Source: Spongospora subterranea (Eukaryota > Endomyxa > Phytomyxea > Plasmodiophorida > Plasmodiophoridae). Taken from it: a stretch of DNA of 30,765 nucleotides. Below, in pieces: positions 10,438-20,810 of the stretch. The stretch is taken from positions 1 through 30,765 of the forward strand of contig OUQQ01000197.1 of the NCBI GenBank assembly GCA_900404475.1. The letters are read 5' to 3'. The notes under the pieces were generated by a model. The model searched no databases. It saw only the letters and a program-made list of their open reading frames with translations, and was not told the origin of the DNA. A program made the position numbers and the translations under genes. Each line of letters starts with the position of its first letter. The first letter of the stretch is position 1.

Positions 10438-10890
10438 AGTCGTGTACGGCGGGTGGACATCCCTCAGTTATATTCAAACGATCAGAACAAATTCGAATCC
10501 GTCCCCGCCCTTTGCATCAAAGGTACCGACTCAATTCAAGATCGTGGAATCTTTCTCTTGGCGGCGCGACCGGATGCCGACCCATTGACAGTGGATACCT
10601 CCATGCAAATGCGAACAAGTTTGCCTGATTTTGATCCGGATCACAAAACACGACGCGCCCTTTTATCAAAATCCGTTTTGTTACGCAAAATTAATACATC
10701 TCAATTATTAGTCGCCTAAATATGCATAGGCAAACCTGTTCGCATTTGCATTAAAGTATGACGACATCCGGTCGTGCCGCCAGGGGATCGATTACACGAT
10801 CTTGAGATGAGTCGGGTACCCTTGATGCAAAGGGCGGGGACGGATTCGAATTTGTTCTGACTGAGGGATCTCCACCCGCCGTACACGACT
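10438..10890. repeat. long imperfect inverted repeat (foldback-like)
   Basis: Sequence 10438-10626 recurs in reverse complement at 10728-10890, around a spacer of about 101 nt. Blocks such as AGTCGTGTACGGCGGGTGGA, CAGAACAAATTCGAATCCGT, GCGACCGGATG and ATGCAAATGCGAACA match in order. The second arm lacks about 14 nt (TTATATTCAAACGA) and a few other short segments, so this copy is older than the 7.5-kb palindrome. No coding sequence or target duplication is evident. A foldback/MITE-like element is the simplest reading. Confidence 0.8.
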
Positions 10891-10930
10891 CAGACTACCT
10901 CCATGTACACTTGACCGGTAACCGGTAACA

Positions 10931-11270
10931 GTAACTGACGCCGACTCCAGCTGGTCAATCTGAGCGTTTGACAAGACCATTCGACTGGTCATTCTGAGCG
11001 TCTGCCGATACCAATCGACGCCGACTCTGGTAATTTCTGAGCGTCTGCCGATACCATTCGACGCCGACTCTGGTCATTCTGAGCGTCTGCCGATACCATT
11101 CGACGCCGACTCCAGCTCCAGCGACGATACTGTTCGACGTTGACTCCATTCGGAGCGTCTGACCATACCATTCGACGCCTGGTCATAACAGCGTCTGACG
11201 ACATCATTCGAAGCCGACTCCCGCTGTCATTTCTGAGCGTCTGACGCTATCATTCGACGCTGACTCCATC
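10931..11270. repeat. minisatellite, 42-43 nt unit, about 8 degenerate copies
   Basis: The unit begins GAGCGTCTGCCGATACCATT and continues CGACGCCGACTCTGGTCATTCT. Clear copies start at 10996, 11039 and 11081 (periods 43 and 42). More diverged copies follow around 11153, 11190 and 11236, and partial ones precede. The array lies directly beyond the inverted repeat and 200 nt upstream of the H+-PPase start. Minus-strand ORFs across it are only translations of the repeat. Confidence 0.85.
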
Positions 11271-11465
11271 ATTTTTCCATTCTGTGTATTTCCTTTGTAT
11301 GGGATTATCCGGCGGCGTTCCCTAATACAGCTCATTTCGATAGATTCTGGGTGTGGCGAGGAAATCTAAAGGGCACGTCAAACAACCACATCCAGATCGA
11401 GTTGGCCTAGCCTTATTCGACAGTTTTGAATGCGACCGGAATTTCGCCCACGATCCACTGTCTCC

Positions 11466-14400
11466 ATGCGATCGGCGGGCGGCGCGGTGGAATCGGGCTA
11501 TACTGGCGTTAATGTCGGGGATAATTACGATTATGAAACCGGCGGAGGATTGCTGCCTTCCAAGGTCTAACGGATTTCTGAATCGGTCCCTAACTCATCA
11601 TTAACGTCTTGTAGAGCTATGGCGGCGGTTCTAACACCATCGTGGAGTTCGACCAATACATGATGGTCATGGCATCAGTGTGTATTGCCTGCGCCGTGTT
11701 CGGTCTATTCGCCATCCCTGGCGCTGGGAAAATCGTCGTGTCGTTCGTGATGATCGTCTGCGCCGGAAGCTTCCTGTTCTGCTCGTTTCTCACTCGATGG
11801 ATTCTGTCGAAAGATACAGGGACTCCTGCGATGAGGGTCATATCTGACGCCATCAGAGAAGGATCCGAAGGTTCCTAGTTTATTTTTGTGTTTTGGACGA
11901 TAATCAACCGTATGGTCTCGAATTAGGGTTTTTAAGGGTTCAGTATTCTACTGTGGCGTATATGGCGCTAGTAGTGTCTGCTGTTTTATTTATAATCTAT
12001 CTGTGTCGTGATGCCCAATCCGTTTTCGTCAGCTCGTTTACGCTCGCGTCGATTACGGCGCTGTCTTTCCTAATTGGTAAGTTGTTTTGTCATGGTGTGG
12101 TCTGTGTTGACCCTAGTTTTTATTCACACCAGGGGCTTTTTGTTCGGCCCTGGCTGGATTCGTTGGCGTGTGGGTATCCGTTCGAGTGAATATTCGCGTT
12201 GCTAGCGCCGCCGCCAGGCATAGCTATTCTGGTATGATCGTACCTGCAATCTAGGTTCTGCCGCACTGACCGAGACTTTAGATGCACTTCAGCTTGCGTT
12301 CAGAGGTGGCGCTGTATCTTCTGTTCTATCGGCAGCAATGTGTATTACAGGCTTGTGTGCCCTCTATGTTTGCTTTCACCTCTTTTTTGTTGTTATTGGA
12401 GGTAATATTTTAATGTGAGGCGGACGTTTTCAGCAGTTAACTAGATTTAGGCATGCCACCGCAACAGGTGCCGATGATGATGGGTGGCTATGGTTTTGGA
12501 GCGTCGTTCGTTGCGCTGTTTATGCAGTTAGGCGGCGGAATCTACACGAAGGTATAACCACATCATCAACAACTCCTGAGTGATGTTCAATTCGTCTCAC
12601 AAGGCAGCGGATGTTGGTGCCGATATGGTTGGAAAAATCGAAAAAGACATCCCAGAAGATGATCCTCGTAATCCTGCTGTCATTGCCGACTTGGGTTTGT
12701 ATTATCAGTACGGTTCCAGCAATAGTTGTTAAACGGCTTGAAATGTTATGCAGTTGGAGACAATGTCGGTGATTGTGCCGGATCTATGGCAGATGTGTTT
12801 GAAAGTATTGCTGCTGAAATTATAGGTGGGTGTTCGTTTTCTCGTCGGCGAGCTTAAATTGATATCTGCGATAGGAACGATGATCTTAGCTGGTTCTTTG
12901 GCTTACAAAGCAAACCTATCAAATCCGGAGAATTTTGTTTTCTTTCCATTGGTCATTCATGCTCTTGATCTAGTCATCAGCGGTGTGGGAATCATGCTCG
13001 TTCGTAGCGAAAACGACCGAGAGGTTTTCTAATGCACCCTCATCACCGCATTTCGTCAACATTCCGCTTAGGATCCATTATCGTCAATGAAACGTGCATA
13101 TGTTGTGTGCATTGGCATAGCCCTCGTTGCTTTCTTCTTCTCAACCCGTCTATTACTGTATACTGATGTCGCTCCAAACGCATGGTGGCATTTTGGGCTT
13201 TGTGGTTTGGTCGGAATCGTTTGCTCATATTTTCTTGTGGTATGTAAATTATATTATCGTTTCGATAAAAACTAAGATTTTTTTCTGCAGATAACAACTC
13301 AATATTACACCGATTATCAAAACGCTCCTGTGAAGAAAATCGCTTCGTCGTCCTCAACGGGACATGGTACGAACATCATAGCCGGAGTCTCGGTCGGCAT
13401 GGAATCAACAGCTCTTCCTGTCGTTATCATATCTGTCTCGTTGTTAAGCGCACATGCATTAGGGGCTTCATCCGGAATCCCCGGAAACTCATCTGTATGT
13501 CGTCATCCGTGTAATGTGGGTTGATAGTTATTCCGAGTCGGTCAGGGACTTTTTGGCATCGCAATCGCCACGATGGGAATGCTGTGCACAGCTGTTTTTA
13601 TCTTGTCCATGAACAATTTCGGACCCATAGCGGATAACGCCGGTGGAATCGTGGAAATGAGCGATCAGTCCGAATCTGCACGAAAAATTACTGATCGCTT
13701 AGACGCCGTCGGCAATGTGACTAAAGCGGCTACTAAAGGGTACCTCATCTCATTTCGTATCTTCACACTAAATCGGGAACCTAACCGTAAGCATGTTTAG
13801 GTATGCTGTTGGTGGCTCTGCCCTGGCATGCTTCGTTTTATTCCAGGCCTTTTTAGACGAAGTTAATGAGTTTTCCAAGGTTCCTCTACATGTTGTAGAT
13901 ATTGCGAAAGTTGAAGTGATTGTGGGCGGTTTGTTGGGTATTGGCCTTGTTTTCTTATTTACTGGATGGGCCATTGACGCTGTAGGCCGAACCGCTCAAG
14001 AAGTGGTAGGATAACCTTGAAGAATCCATTTTGGTGTCGCTTTCCTGATCACGGCAATGTTTTATCAATGTTCAGGTGTGGGAAGTTCGTAGACAATTCA
14101 AAGAAAACCCTGGCATAATGGAATGGAAGACGAAACCGGAATATGGAAAGTGTGTCCAAATTGTGACGAAAGCTGCTTTGAAGGAGATGGTTAAACCTGC
14201 TGCTCTGGTATTAGAAACCTAATTTTGCTCGTATCCTGATTAGGATTGATTACTATCATAGGCGTTATGTTGTCCTGTCGCCATCGGCTTCATTTTCAAA
14301 TGGGTTGGAAATATCACGGGTCGCCCGCTACTTGGCGTCGAGGTTTTAGCCTCGTTTCTTCTGTTTGGCACTTTAACAGGCCTTGTTATGGCGATCTTTT

Positions 14401-14609
14401 TGGATAACAGCGGAGGCGCTTGGGATAATTGCAAGAAGCTAATTGAATCTACGGGAGGCAAAGGCAGCGAAACCCACAAAGCGGCGGTGACAGGTGATAC
14501 TGTTGGCGATCCGTTCAAGGACACAGCTGGACCGGCACTTCATGTCATTATTACAACAATGTCCACAACTGCATTAGTTCTCGGTCCAATGTTTATCGGG
14601 ACACAATAA
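11466..14609 (+). CDS. H+-translocating inorganic pyrophosphatase, K+-independent type
   Basis: Membrane pump that couples PPi hydrolysis to proton transport, typically into vacuoles, acidocalcisomes or Golgi. Exons: 11466-11564, 11615-11870, 11927-12076, 12133-12231, 12282-12401, 12451-12551, 12604-12694, 12754-12825, 12875-13023, 13072-13239, 13291-13494, 13546-13739, 13801-14005, 14076-14207, 14262-14609, giving 795 aa with all phases consistent. Catalytic signatures: [51 protein letters not shown] (from residue 278), [53 protein letters not shown]. About 16 membrane helices are expected. The determinant motif [10 protein letters not shown] has Lys563 and Thr566, the pair known from K+-independent (type II, AVP2-like) enzymes. 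The first exon encodes a Gly-rich luminal N-terminus. AATAAA overlaps the stop codon. Confidence 0.95.
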
Positions 14610-14648
14610 ACAGTTTAATTTTGATTGAATAGCACGTTTTTGGATAAC

Positions 14649-15170
14649 CTATTTTGATGTATGCCACAATACGCCAACGAGGACAGGTACAGCAATGGCG
14701 ACAGCAGCATAGACCAATTTTAAAGCGCTGCTTTCAGACTCTGCTTGCTTTTTCGATTCGTTGATCGCCTGCTGGTTCTTCGCGCGTTTGTCTTTGAACA
14801 CTTGAATCGGATCTTTTGCAACCTCCCCCTGAAGCAAATGAAGAACAATGAATGGACAGGAATGAAGAAATTGCATCAGGTTTAACCTCTAGCGTTCCGA
14901 CGCACAACGGCGCCATGAGCTCACGAGCATGCATGGAATGAGACATATCCTCGAACTCCTCAGTGGCGTCTTCTCCTGCCGAGCTGAGCAGGATATCGGG
15001 ACCTCCAGGATGATCCTCCGCAAACTTGGTCACATCATAGACATTTCCATGTATCGATATCCATGCATCCTTTTCCAACGAATGTTTCTTTAGCTCGTCC
15101 TATGCCATCGATTGAGGAATGGTCTGGCGTGCCCACCAGCCGTACTTACTTTGGTGATCGTCTTGGTCAT
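14649..15170 (-). CDS. CYB5: cytochrome b5, C-terminally membrane-anchored
   Basis: Haem electron carrier on the ER face, donating to desaturases, hydroxylases and P450s. Exons: 15170-15150, 15099-14887, 14828-14649, giving 137 aa. The first exon encodes only MTKTITK and is joined to DELKKHSLEKDAWISIHGN. The two haem-binding histidines are His37 in HPGG and His61 in MSHSMHA, 24 residues apart as in mammalian b5. The ARELM segment and the VGTLE end of the fold follow. A Lys/Gln-rich linker leads to one C-terminal transmembrane helix (YAAVAIAVPVLVGVLW) with a short polar tail, so a tail-anchored ER protein is expected. Its stop lies 39 bp from the stop of the convergent H+-PPase gene. Confidence 0.93.
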
Positions 15171-15508
15171 GGTCAGATTAAGTCTGCTTACTGGATTGGA
15201 CAACTCTGACGAGAACACGGCAAACGATCTACAGTAATCTGTCAAAACTATCACGAAAATCTCGAGGGAGGTGCCGGTGCGAGGGATCAAAAGGTACAGC
15301 GGGAAACTCCGCCGAACAGTTACACGTACACAGCAGGGTGGCGGTTCAGGTGCTCCCTGGCACCCTCTGCACACACCCGACCAACGCCCCTCACCATACA
15401 GGCATGCAAGGTCAATTGTTTGTTTTTCGAAACCACAGAGTCGACAAAATAAAATCACTTATCTTTATCTATTGCTACAATTAATATTCAGTGAAATTTC
15501 AAAAGTCT
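15171..15508. other. short intergenic region upstream of cytochrome b5
   Basis: Separates the cytochrome b5 start from the TMEM115 3' end; both genes lie on the minus strand. It should contain the cytochrome b5 promoter and the TMEM115 3' UTR. Small open frames here show no family features. No motif can be called. Confidence 0.4.
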
Positions 15509-16771
15509 TCAAACATCCGATTCGACAATGTGTAATTCTGGGGAAGGTGACCTTGGTTTCGAATCTCCGGTGGATTTCGACGCCAGCTGTTCTTCGATAG
15601 CTTGCATACCCAGCTTCTTCCTTCGATCCATTGCAGCCGAGTCTGAAAACAAAACAGAATCAACTTTTTGCAAGCTCATAGTTTACCCATCGTACCCGAG
15701 CCCGGAACAGCGGGTTTAGGTTGGAGATTTGCTCTTTCAGCTGTGACAATGAACATATCATTCTGGCTCATGTATGTGCTAAAAAATCCTAAAACAACGG
15801 CAATCTGGAAAAAAACAGCAAAAACAGCTGCTAATGAAGGGCGAAGTGGAGCTGGAAACAATGCATCAAGCTGGAAATCAACTGAGACGTTGCCGACAAG
15901 ATCCGTTGACTGGTCAACTCGGAAGAATCTGCAGAAAAAATTAAGAGAACATCCGTGCCCATAGGTAGTTTAAGTACCGAATATAGAGCCACGAGAAGTA
16001 CATCCCGAAACAAATCGGAAGAAAGTCTTTTGCCAGAATGCCTCCGGTAGCAAAGAAGACAAATGATAAAATCAGCAAAATGAAGGGTAAATGCTATAGA
16101 AATTAAAAAAATTAGATAAAGTAATACTGATGGGGGTTGCATTTCCAACATTGAATTTCAAACCGGGCAAAGAGTTTTGCAGAATGGGTTTTTTTCCTAG
16201 TAAAAATTTTAAAGCAATGACGAGCGCCGATGATATGCCGCTCATTCCGTTGAACTCATGAAACCTGGGCAATGGAGTCAGATAAACGACACATCGTTTG
16301 AAAACATTAGTTACAGAAATGATTCCCATCTGGTAAAAACAAATAACAGCATTTCGATCCAGAATATGGTAAACCCGCTGGCTATCACGACAAATCCCTA
16401 ATGATCATACTGAGAGAGTGAAAAACTTTATCCCTGTTGGTTTGACGTACCAATAAAGAATATGTGGTACGGTTGAAACGGCGTTGAACATATCTTCCCG
16501 CAACAAGGAGAACCAGGGCATTAATACAGGACTAAAAATTGATGTGAAAAATGGGTGATACAGGATGCATCAGCCAACAACTAACCAAAATAAAGTTGGA
16601 ATCAGCCAAAGGATACGTAATTATATTCCATAGATAAAAATGTATGAAGAAAGAGTTCGCAGGTGAAAGGATCAAAAGCGAACTGAGCCAGGGTGAATAT
16701 TGGCTGGAGACAACTAATGACAACAGGACATGAACCGTCGCTATTGCAGGGAAAACAAACTTGGCCTGCAT
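15509..16771 (-). CDS. TMEM115: TMEM115, Golgi rhomboid-like membrane protein
   Basis: TMEM115 is a catalytically dead rhomboid-superfamily protein of the Golgi linked to COPI retrograde transport. Exons: 16771-16586, 16531-16451, 16329-16150, 16093-15978, 15928-15687, 15642-15509, giving 312 aa (human 351). Family features in order: ANSFFIHFYLWNIITYPL in the first helix region, INALVLLVAGRYVQRRFN, the helix ISVTNVFKRCVVYL, FNGMSGISSALVIALKFLLG, HLPFILLILSFVFFATGGI, FGMYFSWLYIR joined over an intron to FFRVDQS, LFPAPLRPSLAAV, and the C-terminal DRRKKLGMQAIEEQL, equivalent to the charged RRR..ALKALDERL end of homologues. No Ser-His catalytic pair is seen, as expected. The second intron (16450-16330) is 121 nt, twice the local norm. 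ATG 16771 is the best start; a longer N-terminus is possible. Confidence 0.85.
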
Positions 16772-17239
16772 CAGAATGCGGACTTCGCTTATTTTTGCTT
16801 TAGCAGGCCCCCCGAGACGATGAGCGACGATCACCTAACTGCACTCAGCGAATGACTAAAAAAGTGAAGAGGTTAAAATGGGGCAATACAGGGTTTGGTG
16901 AACCACTCCGGTCCGGAGACTGGTGGAGTGGGGACGACATATTGTATATGGGTACTGGTACCGTTACAAGAATGTAGTGTGATTTTGGTCATGCGAAACT
17001 CACTATTGATTCCGAAACCACGCGCACAGGTTGAGGAGCATACAGCGGTTAATCTGCCAGACACATGAAGTGTTGAAAGGCTTTAACCGACTGATATCTA
17101 CTTCGGTGATCCTTCCTCTGCCTCCACTCACCGTCTGGTTCGTCGATCCCCCGTCTTCTTCCTTTGCCCCGCTCACCTTCTGCTTTCCGACCCCACTCTT
17201 CCTCGATCCACCCGTCCGTATGACCTGGTAACTCCTCCC
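16772..17239. other. intergenic region, no gene seen
   Basis: About 470 nt upstream of TMEM115. Open frames exist on both strands but none shows a recognisable domain, and none has splice-compatible continuation. A pyrimidine-rich stretch runs through about 17110-17220 on the plus strand. Confidence 0.4.
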
Positions 17240-17713
17240 CGGCGATGCGTTCGCAAAACAACATCGCAGAGACGATTGCCGAGGCCATTGCGCCACTGCT
17301 ACAACAGCAAGCGCTATTACAGCAGCAAATTTCCGATCAGCAGGCATGGATTCGTGAAATATCAAGTTCCTGGATCGAAAGCCGAACTCAGAACTGGCAG
17401 CCGATCTCGCGCCAGAAGGGGTGAAACCTGGCGATTCGAACCTAACGGTCCGTATCGACCTCGTCAAGTTTTCTGGCGATTTCAGCCCCACTTCGATAGG
17501 AGCGGCAATGTCCAAATTGACAGTCTTTTGGAAAAGCCGCCGACGGCGCGGAACCTGCTATTAGTCTGGAAGGTAATGCTTTTATCTGCGTTATGGACTT
17601 CGATCGCATTTGATGTCCTGCTTTCCGGAACTGTCCGCAGCCGACAATATGACAATCTGGATTGCGAATATCACGATAAAACTTCGCCGTTGAAATATAT
17701 AAGCGCTAACTAA
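17240..17713 (+). pseudogene. possible Gag-like retroelement remnant
   Basis: ATG near 17244 opens a short frame with a Gln-rich amphipathic helix (ETIAEAIAPLLQQQALLQQQ) and ends after about 58 codons at a TGA near 17421. The next frame continues with LTVRIDLVKFSGDFSP, which recalls the N-terminal Gag segment of LTR retrotransposons, where a Gln-rich coiled coil precedes a D-L-x-K-F-S-G motif. A second frame change leads into an open stretch to 17713. No LTRs, protease or reverse transcriptase are present, so this would be a fragment with at least two frame breaks. Chance resemblance cannot be excluded. Confidence 0.25.
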
Positions 17714-17770
17714 CTCTTATGTGTTTAAGAAAGTAAGTCTAATATGGTACCAAAATATTATTTTACACAT

Positions 17771-20700
17771 TCATGAGTATTCCTCCATAAGTTCATCAAC
17801 GGTTTTGACCCTGGCAATCGGGTAGACTGCTGCGTGAGCACGACTTGCAATAGGCTCAACAGCGGCATGAACTTCCTCATCTTCATCACATATAACGTCG
17901 AAACGATCCAGAAATACCCTAGCAGATTTTGACGCAATGGTGACGTTTACGTTCTGTTAAGCTGAATAAGAACAATTGAAGAAACGTGATGAGGACAACC
18001 CGTACAGGCAGAGGCTCAGTTTCCAGTACGGCTGATTCGAAGACATTGGATAATATGGATACGACCATATTGTCGTTGTGGCTTTTCGCATGGGTACATA
18101 GACTGACTTCGGTACTGTGTTGGCAAGTCTCACTGACGTCAGCGCTGGTCTCATGATGATGGTTATGTTGACACGGGACAGAAAGAACTAAGGATTCATT
18201 TGATAAGACGCAAGAATTGACGAAAAATGGGAACTGACTTCTAGCGCTGGAGATGTTGGATTCTATGCTAAGAAGAATACACATGATCGAATCAGCAACC
18301 ATATCAGTAGCAGGATTGGAACACCATTCCAGACATACAAAGCTATTGTAGACAGGCGTTAACAAAAAATATCACATTAGGTGCAAAATTACCTTCCGGA
18401 ATCTTTTGGGTGATGCAACGTGACATTGACGTCTCCCATGATCACTAGTTGCCGAACACCTTCTACCTCGACTTCATCAACGGCGTAAACGCGGCTCAGA
18501 AATTCCCGTACTATACCAATATCACCCGCAAATGGAACCTGAAAACCCCGATCAGCTACAAAGACTTTAAAGCACGACAACAAATACAACCTTAACGTTC
18601 TGTGTTATTAAAGTATGCGATAGCGGTGTCTCAACAGGCAAGTCTTCAACAGCCATAATGCGATCGGCGAAGTCCTTACGAACGACAAGGCCAGAAAGCA
18701 AATACGGCGCTCGAGCAGCAAGTGTGCCGACAACCTGAGAATAAGTTTAATAAAACACAATTGTTAATGTGAAAAATGGCTACCTTAGCAACGCGTTCGG
18801 AACGAAATTCGAGCTCAACTTGCTGACAGTTTTTTGGGGCAATCACGCTCAACGATCCGTCGTTATATATCCTCATTAACTCCTGCCGTAGTCGAAGCAT
18901 TTGATTTGATTCTCCATGAACGAGAACGATATGCCTTGGACGGAGGACGGAAATGAACTCAGAAGTTTCCGCGAAATCAGCGTGAGCTGAAAACGAAACC
19001 TAAAACTTTCCATAAAACATTCATTTCTTGACATCATTAGGGCAATCACCTCATGAACAGACATATTCAGTGGAATTTTTAGACCTGACAAGGTTGTGAT
19101 AAAATCAGGTTCATTTTGAATTAGCTTTGCCAGCGTTCCTGAGAAACAACTCAAAAAGAGAATTACCAACTCCTTACTGCAAAAATCACCTTCAACGGAA
19201 TAGCCCGCAAGGATAACTGCGTTCTTTTTTTCCGAGCACCACATTTCAAAAAGTTGGCGAGATAAGCCATTCTGAAGCATCCCTGGAGATGCCATTATGA
19301 TAGAGGGCCCGATATCATCAAGATGCTCCATCCCTACAGAAAGTTAACACGTTCTCTCAAATGGAATTTGAAGATAAAAAACCTTTAAGATTTAAAATAT
19401 GCCGAAAATTAAAGGGATTTCCAAGCTCGCTCCGAGCCCTGATAACAGTGTTCATCATATTCACATAACGCCGATAAACGGTCATGCCTAATAAAAGGGA
19501 AGGAAAGATCAGACACTTTTACGGTGAATTATGGAAAACTACATTTTTTTGCTAACGCAGACGCATAATAGATGGGAAATGGATGCAGCATGGGATTGGC
19601 ATCCCAATACTCATCTAAAATTAAGAGAAGTTCCTGCGCTCTTCCAAGTGCAAAAACAGGTATGAGCACACGGCCACCACGAGCAACAACCTGATTATCT
19701 TGTAAGAGAGCACTTCAACAGTATGGGTCACGCGAAATTACCTGATGAACTAAATCAGTAAACCTTTTCTCTCTTTCATGAATTGGAGGAATGGTTCGGA
19801 TCCCCCACGTGCTGAAAAAAAATTAGCGACAAAAGAATAGACGAATAATTAAGCGCGAACCTTTCCACAATCAAAACATCTGGTCGCATTGGGGGGATCT
19901 CTGCGGCCATTAAGTGCCTATCCTCTCGCCGAGAATAATCGCCAGTATACAGTACTTTGACTCCTAAAAATATGTTTTTATGATAGAGAATTTTGTAAAA
20001 TAAAAAATAATTATCAGAATTTCAAAAAATCCTATTTCTACACCTTTAATTTTTTGTGATAAAATTTCAAAATACGTTAAAACAATTATTTTGTTTTCAA
20101 TAGAACTAAAAAGATTTAAAGTAAAATTCACACAAACTACACACCAGCAATCTCAATCATAAACATGGCTGCACCAAGAACATGACCAGCATGGTAGCAC
20201 CAAAATTTGATTCCTAGAAAGATAATCAGAAAGATGGCTTCGGTAACAGTTAGAAAAAGAATACCTTTATGGTGGACTACCTGATGAAAATTTATTGCTT
20301 CAATTTTATCCATAGAGTTCACTAAATCATTCTCATCATACAACGCAGTGTCAGCTGAAATAGCTGAAACCTACGGTCAGTCAAAAAATATGATTAGAGA
20401 TAACGACGACTGAACAATCACCTTGACAAAATCTTGCAGTATGAGCTTATAAATCGATTTTGTTGGATGTGTCATGAAGACTCTCCCTTTAAAATTAGTC
20501 TGTGCTAGGAAATACGGGAGGGCAGCCGCATGATCCAAATGAAAATGGGAGATTAGAATGATGTCAATCTGGTCAGCTTCAACTTGATCAAAATATGGAA
20601 GCGCGTCTATACCCTTTCCAGCAGGGTGAATGCCGCAATCAAGCTGATCAACGAGAACGATATCATAAGAAAGGTCAACGTTGCTACATCACATTATGTT

Positions 20701-20810
20701 CAACTGACCATAATGGTCTTCCCTTTAAACTGAAGGATATGGCACGATCGGCCGACCTCATTTCCTGACCCAAGCGGGGTAATCGATAGGAAATCGGCAT
20801 CCTCTTCCAT
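17771..20810 (-). CDS. CPSF3: CPSF73, pre-mRNA 3'-end processing endonuclease
   Basis: Metallo-beta-lactamase/beta-CASP nuclease that cuts pre-mRNA before polyadenylation within CPSF. Exons on the minus strand: 20810-20709, 20643-20422, 20370-20265, 20213-20145, 19963-19861, 19811-19742, 19690-19543, 19487-19383, 19333-19190, 19138-19050, 18999-18784, 18734-18591, 18538-18393, 18342-18239, 18187-18006, 17953-17771, giving 710 aa (727 if 18238-18188 is retained). Active-site motif HFHLDH at residues 67-72. Further motifs: [107 protein letters not shown] and LVHGESNQM. The C-terminal domain is recognisable ([19 protein letters not shown]) but carries a His/Cys-rich insertion. CPSF73 rather than INTS11 is indicated by the close match of [22 protein letters not shown] to human CPSF3. 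Human is 684 aa. Confidence 0.95.

Larger units (their letters stand above)
10143..11465. other. repeat-rich intergenic region between NAA35 and H+-PPase
   Basis: No gene is supported in these 1.3 kb. The interval contains a long imperfect inverted repeat (10438-10890) immediately followed by a minisatellite (about 10931-11270). The short ORFs found here run through those repeats and are not credible genes. The last 190 nt before the H+-PPase ATG should hold its promoter and 5' leader; no motif can be assigned. Confidence 0.6.

Noticed and set aside
10426..10719. 97-codon ORF
   Set aside because: It spans one arm and the spacer of an inverted repeat, so it is open by chance.
10955..11207. 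Overlapping minus-strand ORFs with repeated peptide
   Set aside because: They are translations of the 42/43-nt minisatellite, with no other coding evidence.
10931..11270. CRISPR-like array
   Set aside because: The repeats are contiguous minisatellite units without unique spacers, and the window is eukaryotic nuclear DNA.
17003..17515. 170-codon minus-strand ORF
   Set aside because: No domain, unnatural composition, and it overlaps the plus-strand segment with a better reading; no splice continuation.
20214..20280. Splice donor at 20280 in CPSF73
   Set aside because: Extending the exon to 20265 gives VVHHKGIKFWCY, which matches the family and keeps phase; the earlier donor does not.
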